Shown: positions 8,010-12,139 of the stretch, piece by piece
How the letters are laid out: each line of letters begins with the position of its first letter
Position numbering within the stretch: the stretch's first letter is position 1
Source: Syntrophomonadaceae bacterium
GTDB taxonomy: Bacteria; Bacillota_D; Dethiobacteria; DTU022; PWGO01
Reading direction: 5' to 3'
DNA: 12,139 nucleotides
Assembly (NCBI GenBank): GCA_003554535.1
Contig: PWGT01000215.1
Span: 1-12,139 of the forward strand
Program-made: the position numbers and the translations under genes
Notes under the pieces: generated by a model
Databases searched by the model: none
What the model was told of the DNA's origin: nothing
What the model saw: only the letters and a program-made list of their open reading frames with translations

Positions 8010-9548
8010 TCACTCATTATTTTGTAAAAGTTTTGTAACCAGATCCAACGCCTCCTGGCGGTTTGATATTTTCCCTTCCAATTGAGCTTCCACGATAGCT
8101 TCCTTTAACTTTCCCACTTGTTCCCCCTGGGGAAGCGAAAATTCTCGCATTATATCCCGGCCATTCAAAAGTGGCTTTGCTTTTAGAACTGGTGAAACTT
8201 CTTCCGCCCAAACTTTTAGAAATTCTGGAGAATGCTGATAAATAAATTTTTGTAAATAATCGGCATTTATTCCTGCCGCAGCCTTAGATAATCTATCTGC
8301 ACAGCCCAAAAGTAGTAATCCAATTGCATCCTCCCCATGAAGATGCCAAAATTTCAATTGATTCCTGCGCGCAGCTCTCGATACAATATCTTGAACTTGC
8401 AGATGCCTGGAGACCATAAAGCTTAGCAAATCTGCCTCCCTGCGGGATAAGCGTAAAGATTCGCTTATATTTTCCACCAATGTAAGGCCGGCTTTCTCAT
8501 GATTGAAAAAACGTATTTTGCCATTTTCATCTTGCTCCTTGACCAAAGGTTTTCCAATATCGTGAAAAAGTGCTGCTAACTTTAATATCGCTAAATTCGT
8601 CCCCTCGTTCAGCCATTCTAACAAAATTTGTTGTTGTTTTTCACTTGGAAAGAATTCATCAAGCTCTGCTATAATATTTTCCAACTCAACAACTACCTGG
8701 AAGCTGTGTTCCCAGGCATCCTGAAAGTGATACCCCCCTTGCTCGCAATCTTTTAAGGAAGCCATTGCCGGGAACTGGCTTTCTACCAGACCTGTATTCC
8801 CTGCTTTTACCAGCCATTCTCCCGCCCCCGGCAAACTTAATAAAGCAACAAGCTCACTTCTAACTCTCTCACCTGGGAGCTCCTTACACAGGTGGCTATC
8901 CCTTATAATAATATTCAACAAGCTAGAAGCTATGGTAAAATCAAGTTCTGCAGCCTGGCGCCATACACGCCATAACCGCAAAGGATCCTTTATAATAATA
9001 TTATTTGAAACCTCTCTCAACACCTTGTTATATAGATCCTTCTTCCCGTTAAAACAATCAACCAAGCTTCCCCTCAGTTGTTCCAGGGATAATTCGCCAT
9101 CCAAATAAGAAATAAAAGTTTTTAGGGGCAAGGCCATGGAATTCACAGTAAAATCTCTCTTTTTTAGATCTTGTTTTATTCCTTCTGAATCTATTTCAGC
9201 AACATCCAGCCAAAAATGTTTATATATATTGGTTTTATTAAAACTTTTTTCACCTAATTGAAATCGTTCATAACCACCATCACTAAAAACAAACCTGTTA
9301 TTAACCTTCCCTTTTGTTTCACCCATTGTAACCAGAGTGCCGGGCACTTCCTTGGCAATTTGTTCTGCAACCTTTCCCGCATCAGGAATAACTATATCCA
9401 GGTCATATATCCCCTTCCCCAATAGCAAATCCCTAACTCCGCCTCCCACCACATAAGCATTATTAGCATTTTCATTACAAGAGAGCTTATTAAGAACTAA
9501 AAGAGCAGTAGGGGGTAATATATTATTTCTTTTTTCAGGCATAAACAT
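8010..9548 (-). CDS. cca: tRNA CCA-adding / poly(A) polymerase family nucleotidyltransferase with HD domain
   Basis: A 512-residue class II nucleotidyltransferase. The catalytic head has GGGVRD (35-40), the metal-binding pair Asp49/Asp51 (DLDIV), and the ribose-selection motif RDFTVNSMA (131-139). The neck carries KDPLRLWR (187-194) and ERVRSEL (227-233). The C-terminal half is an HD phosphohydrolase domain with His281, HD at 329-330 (ALFHDIGKP) and Asp418 (CADRLSK). Expected roles are repair or synthesis of the tRNA 3' CCA end, with the HD domain possibly removing 2',3'-cyclic phosphate. It could instead be a CC-adding, A-adding or poly(A) enzyme. Lys187 replaces the Glu usual in the EDxxR templating motif. 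The start is ATG 9548, 6 nt from AGGAGG; a second in-frame ATG lies two codons on (9542). It is divergent from hisS, with another tRNA-related product. Confidence 0.85.
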   Translation of the reverse strand: MFMPEKRNNILPPTALLVLNKLSCNENANNAYVVGGGVRDLLLGKGIYDLDIVIPDAGKVAEQIAKEVPGTLVTMGETKGKVNNRFVFSDGGYERFQLGEKSFNKTNIYKHFWLDVAEIDSEGIKQDLKKRDFTVNSMALPLKTFISYLDGELSLEQLRGSLVDCFNGKKDLYNKVLREVSNNIIIKDPLRLWRVWRQAAELDFTIASSLLNIIIRDSHLCKELPGERVRSELVALLSLPGAGEWLVKAGNTGLVESQFPAMASLKDCEQGGYHFQDAWEHSFQVVVELENIIAELDEFFPSEKQQQILLEWLNEGTNLAILKLAALFHDIGKPLVKEQDENGKIRFFNHEKAGLTLVENISESLRLSRREADLLSFMVSRHLQVQDIVSRAARRNQLKFWHLHGEDAIGLLLLGCADRLSKAAAGINADYLQKFIYQHSPEFLKVWAEEVSPVLKAKPLLNGRDIMREFSLPQGEQVGKLKEAIVEAQLEGKISNRQEALDLVTKLLQNNE

Positions 9549-9683
9549 AAAATCCCTCCTGCCATATCAAACTAACAGCACATGAACCAAAAAGCCAAAC
9601 CTAGGAATTTACTTCCAGATCATTTTACCTAAATCATCCTATTGAGTCTATAGTATTATTTTTTACTTATTTTTCCCTGTGAC

Positions 9684-9712
9684 TTGATTTTTCCCCCGCT
9701 CCCTAATACTAT
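9684..9712 (+). promoter_or_regulatory. Sigma-A-like promoter of hisS
   Basis: TTGATT (9684-9689) and TACTAT (9707-9712) are separated by 17 nt, with a further TATAAG overlapping at 9710-9715. Transcription from here would start near 9719 and leave a leader of about 40 nt. That is too short for a T-box leader, and no T-box AGGGTGG core is seen between the promoter and the gene. Confidence 0.5.
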
Positions 9713-9760
9713 AAGATATGGTAGAGTAGTAATGTAAACAAAATAATGGAGGGCTTGAAA

Positions 9761-11071
9761 ATGGAGCAAATGCAAGTTTTAAAAGGTACCAGGGATTATT
9801 TACCTGCTGAACAGCAAATTCGTAACCACATAGAATCAGTTATTAAAGAAGTATTTGAATTATATGGATATCGCCCCCTGGAAACACCCATTCTTAATTC
9901 ATATGAAGTTCTGGCTTCCAAGTATGCTGGAGGTCAAGAAATATTAAAAGAAATATACCGCCTCACTGATCAGGGGCAAAGAGATTTGGGATTGCGATAT
10001 GATCTCACTGTTCCTTTTGCCCGTTTTATAGGCACAAATCCTCAAATGAGAATGCCTTTCAAACGTTATGAAATTGGCAAAGTTTTTCGCAATGGCCCGG
10101 TAAAATCAGGGCGTTTGCGGGAATTTGTACAATGCGATGCAGATATAGTTGGAGTAAAAAATATAATGGCAGAGGCCGAATTAATAAATATGGCTTACGA
10201 TGCTTTTAAAAAACTAAACCTGGGAGTTACTATTGTTTACAATAATCGAAAGTTACTGGCAGGAATTTTGCAAGGAATTGGGATTCAAGAATCTCAAATG
10301 ACACCGGTGATTCTGGCCCTGGACAAACTGGATAAAGTAGGCGTAGACGGAGTTAAAGAAGAGCTATCCAACCTGGGAATAGAAGAAGGCCACATAAATG
10401 AACTATTTGCCCTTTACGATAAAAACACCAGAAATCCAGAGATTCTTTACCAAAGCTACGAAAACGAACTTACCCGGGAGGGAACCCGAGAATTAACCGA
10501 ATTACAACAGATGTTAAAAGAAGTTGTCCCCGAAGATACCTTTTATTTCAGCCCATTCCTGGCCCGGGGATTGGAAATTTATACCGGAACCGTATTTGAA
10601 GTTTTTCTGGCAGACAGTTCCATCACTTCCAGTATAGCCAGCGGTGGCAGATATGATCATATAATAGGAGGTTTCTTAGATACGGAGACCGAATACCCTG
10701 CTGTCGGCTTATCTTTTGGACTGGATGTTATATTTACTGCCCTGGAAAAGCAAGATAAAATAACACCTCAGCCTCCTGCAAGATTTTATGTAATACCCAT
10801 GGAAACTAATAAAGAAGCCATGGGAGTGGCTAAAAGGCTTCGAGAAGAAGGTTGGAAAGTAGAAATGGACATATCCGGACGACGTTTAAAAAAATCGCTG
10901 GACTATGCCAACAAAGAAAGCTTTCCCTTTGTACTAATTCTGGGCCAAAATGAACTGGAAAACGGCATTATCAAATTACGGGATATGCAATCAGGCACAG
11001 AAAGTGATATAAAATTACAAGAATTGGAAACCCAACTAAAAAAGCACCTCGCTTCCCATGAAGTTAAATAG
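9761..11071 (+). CDS. hisS: Histidyl-tRNA synthetase
   Basis: A 436-residue class II aminoacyl-tRNA synthetase that charges tRNA-His in the cytoplasm. Visible motifs are the N-terminal LKGTRDYLPAE (7-17), RYDLTVPFARFIG (79-91), motif 2 (FKRYEIGKVFRNGP to REFVQCDADIVG, about 100-131), the histidine-binding loop RGLEIYTGTVFEVF (269-282), ASGGRYDHIIGGF (293-305) and motif 3 (AVGLSFGLDVI, 314-324). A C-terminal anticodon-binding domain follows (about 340-430). The full C-terminal domain argues against the HisZ paralogue. RYDLTVPFAR and RGLEIYTG resemble the type found in some Clostridia, archaea and eukaryotes more than the E. coli form. The start is ATG 9761 because GGAGGG (9748-9753) lies 7 nt upstream; the in-frame ATG 9746 overlaps that site. 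No aspS follows, unlike in Bacillus. Confidence 0.93.
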   Translation: MEQMQVLKGTRDYLPAEQQIRNHIESVIKEVFELYGYRPLETPILNSYEVLASKYAGGQEILKEIYRLTDQGQRDLGLRYDLTVPFARFIGTNPQMRMPFKRYEIGKVFRNGPVKSGRLREFVQCDADIVGVKNIMAEAELINMAYDAFKKLNLGVTIVYNNRKLLAGILQGIGIQESQMTPVILALDKLDKVGVDGVKEELSNLGIEEGHINELFALYDKNTRNPEILYQSYENELTREGTRELTELQQMLKEVVPEDTFYFSPFLARGLEIYTGTVFEVFLADSSITSSIASGGRYDHIIGGFLDTETEYPAVGLSFGLDVIFTALEKQDKITPQPPARFYVIPMETNKEAMGVAKRLREEGWKVEMDISGRRLKKSLDYANKESFPFVLILGQNELENGIIKLRDMQSGTESDIKLQELETQLKKHLASHEVK

Positions 11072-11103
11072 TCTAGAGCTAGCTTGTCAAAAATTTTACC
11101 AAG

Positions 11104-11871
11104 TTACTGTTTCTTAAATAATTCCTTGGCCCGGTCTCCCAAAACTCTTTCCGCTGTCGCTGTTTCATACTTCAGGCCTGCCTCAAGGGAAGTTTGCATG
11201 GCCATGTTCAAAGCCCTTTTGGAAGCCTGAACCGGCTCTGAGGGAAGTTCCGCTATTTCGCCAGCCAGTTCCTGCGCCTTTTCCATTAAAGAATCAGCTG
11301 GATATACATGGTTTATTAAGCCTATGCGCAGAGCCTCTTCTGCATCAATCTTGCGCCCGGTGAGTACTAGTTCTTTGGCCATGCCCGGTCCCACCAGACG
11401 AGGAAGCCTTTGAGTTCCTCCACCATCAGGAACAAGGCCAATAGTTACCTCAGGTATGGAAAATACCGTTTCTGAAGAAGCTATGCGGATATCACAAGCT
11501 AAAGCCAATTCCATCCCTGCTCCCAGGCAGGCTTTTTTTATTGCAGCAATTACAGGAACGGGAAGATTTTCATAAAGAGAATATATTTCGCTAATCCGCT
11601 GCAAAGTTTCTACTCCATCTCTCAAATTTAAATTAAGATTCATTCCACCTGGTGTAGAAGCTGCTTTTAGATCCAGCCCGGAACAAAAAACATCCTCTGC
11701 TCCGGATAGAATTACTACTTTTATTTCGGGAGTTAACTTCACTTCCTGTGCAGCATCCTCCAAACCTTTCCAGGTTTCACCATCCAAAGCATTCTTTCGT
11801 TCAGGCCGGTTAATGGTAATATAAGCATAACTATTTTCAACTTCCAACTTTACATTTTCCGTATTTGGCAT
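11104..11871 (-). CDS. Enoyl-CoA hydratase/isomerase (crotonase) family protein
   Basis: A 255-residue crotonase-fold enzyme acting on acyl-CoA thioesters in the cytoplasm. The oxyanion-hole segments are FCSGLDLKA (62-70) and CLGAGMELALACD (115-127). The two acids that catalyse hydration in rat mitochondrial enoyl-CoA hydratase (Glu144, Glu164) align with Glu121 and Glu141. Asp149 (GLVPDGGGTQRLPR) falls where 3,5-2,4-dienoyl-CoA isomerases carry a third catalytic acid, so isomerase activity is a real alternative. There is no dehydrogenase fusion. ATG 11871 lies 8 nt from AAAGGAGG (11880-11887); TTG at 11874 directly before it is only 5 nt away. The gene is convergent with hisS, 32 bp between stops, with no terminator visible between them. 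No other fatty-acid gene is in view, so the pathway is open. Confidence 0.85.
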   Translation of the reverse strand: MPNTENVKLEVENSYAYITINRPERKNALDGETWKGLEDAAQEVKLTPEIKVVILSGAEDVFCSGLDLKAASTPGGMNLNLNLRDGVETLQRISEIYSLYENLPVPVIAAIKKACLGAGMELALACDIRIASSETVFSIPEVTIGLVPDGGGTQRLPRLVGPGMAKELVLTGRKIDAEEALRIGLINHVYPADSLMEKAQELAGEIAELPSEPVQASKRALNMAMQTSLEAGLKYETATAERVLGDRAKELFKKQ

Positions 11872-11956
11872 CAATTAAACCTCCTTTAGCAGTTATCATG
11901 TTATACAATAAATTCTACATGCTGGAGGCAAGAACCTTTCTAACCTGACCACCAAT

Positions 11957-11996
11957 GTATAAGTTATACTTATGACTAGATGGAATTATATTCCAT
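11957..11996. promoter_or_regulatory. Two dyad-symmetric sites upstream of the crotonase gene, possible operators
   Basis: The plus strand carries ATGGAATTATATTCCAT at 11980-11996 (7-bp arms, 3-nt centre) and, just before it, GTATAAGTTATAC at 11957-11969 overlapping ATAAGTTATACTTAT at 11959-11973. They lie 86-125 bp upstream of the crotonase ATG. The 17-bp size suits a dimeric TetR- or GntR-type repressor, but the sequence does not match the Bacillus FadR or FapR consensus that I recall, and AT-rich DNA yields such dyads by chance. Confidence 0.4.
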
Positions 11997-12006
11997 GATA
12001 CCAGCA

Positions 12007-12038
12007 AAAAAAGCAGCAGTTAAAACTGCTACTTTTTT
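12007..12038 (-). terminator. Terminator hairpin near the right edge
   Basis: Bases 12007-12021 pair with 12024-12038: A6-G, one C-A mismatch, then AGCAGTT with AACTGCT, flanked by A and T runs on each side. On the minus strand it ends in CTGCTGC followed by seven T. No plus-strand gene leads into it, so it most likely ends a minus-strand gene beyond the right edge; a leader terminator of the crotonase gene is the alternative. The remaining 12039-12139 shows no gene. Confidence 0.7.
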
Positions 12039-12139
12039 CTGCATTGTTCAATTATTAAGTAATCACCAATCATATTTTAGAGGTACAACCATTAATAATC
12101 ATATATCTACATTGTATACTGGCATTTTAAACTAAATTA

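Noticed and set aside
7999..8013. TGATAAATAATCA dyad resembling a Fur/PerR box
   Set aside because: It is only a 5-bp arm pair, overlaps the stop codon of cca, and is shorter than the Fur consensus; at best a weak terminator stem.
9549..9760. T-box leader expected before a Firmicute hisS
   Set aside because: No AGGGTGG-type T-box core, no terminator/antiterminator pair, and too little space after the likely promoter.
9746..9760. Earlier hisS start adding five residues
   Set aside because: This ATG overlaps the GGAGGG that serves the ATG at 9761, and has no ribosome binding site of its own.
11072..11103. Terminator between the convergent hisS and crotonase genes
   Set aside because: Only the small palindrome CTAGAGCTAG is present, with no stem of useful length followed by T residues.

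Overview
The window looks like chromosomal DNA of a low-GC Gram-positive bacterium, most likely of the Clostridia type. The clues are AT-rich intergenic DNA, strong AGGAGG-like ribosome binding sites, readable TTG starts, sigma-A-like promoters, and a gene set of a Cache sensor, a SpoIIE-type phosphatase with an RsbW-like kinase domain, and a FapA/DUF342 protein. I cannot name the genus. No tRNA, rRNA, CRISPR array, insertion sequence or phage gene is visible.

Left part (1-5340, all minus strand): the N-terminal part of a Cache-type membrane sensor, probably a chemoreceptor, that runs off the left edge. It is followed by a large PAS-PAS-PAS/PP2C phosphatase/HATPase protein, then a FapA-like DUF342 protein with a very acidic arm near its N-terminus. 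The two complete genes are separated by a 156-bp gap. The phosphatase gene ends at a bidirectional-looking terminator at 655-700. Together these suggest signalling linked to motility or the cell surface.

Middle part (5628-9548, all minus strand): a bacterioferritin with a full ferroxidase centre and its own promoter, a protein of the bacterial archaeo-eukaryotic release factor (baeRF) family, a small zinc-ribbon/DUF4190 membrane protein just upstream of it (probably one operon), and a tRNA CCA-adding/poly(A) polymerase family enzyme with an HD domain. A 14-bp perfect hairpin lies between bacterioferritin and the DUF342 gene.

Right part (9549-12139): histidyl-tRNA synthetase on the plus strand, divergent from the CCA enzyme across a roughly 210-bp promoter region and convergent with a crotonase-fold acyl-CoA enzyme on the minus strand. 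The two tRNA-related genes sit back to back. Upstream of the crotonase gene are two dyads that could be operators and a terminator hairpin belonging to a gene beyond the right edge or to a leader.

Most genes are recognisable families. The points worth a second look are the phosphatase-kinase fusion, the acidic arm of the DUF342 protein, the baeRF/DUF4190 pair beside bacterioferritin, the third acidic residue in the crotonase, and the dyads in front of it.
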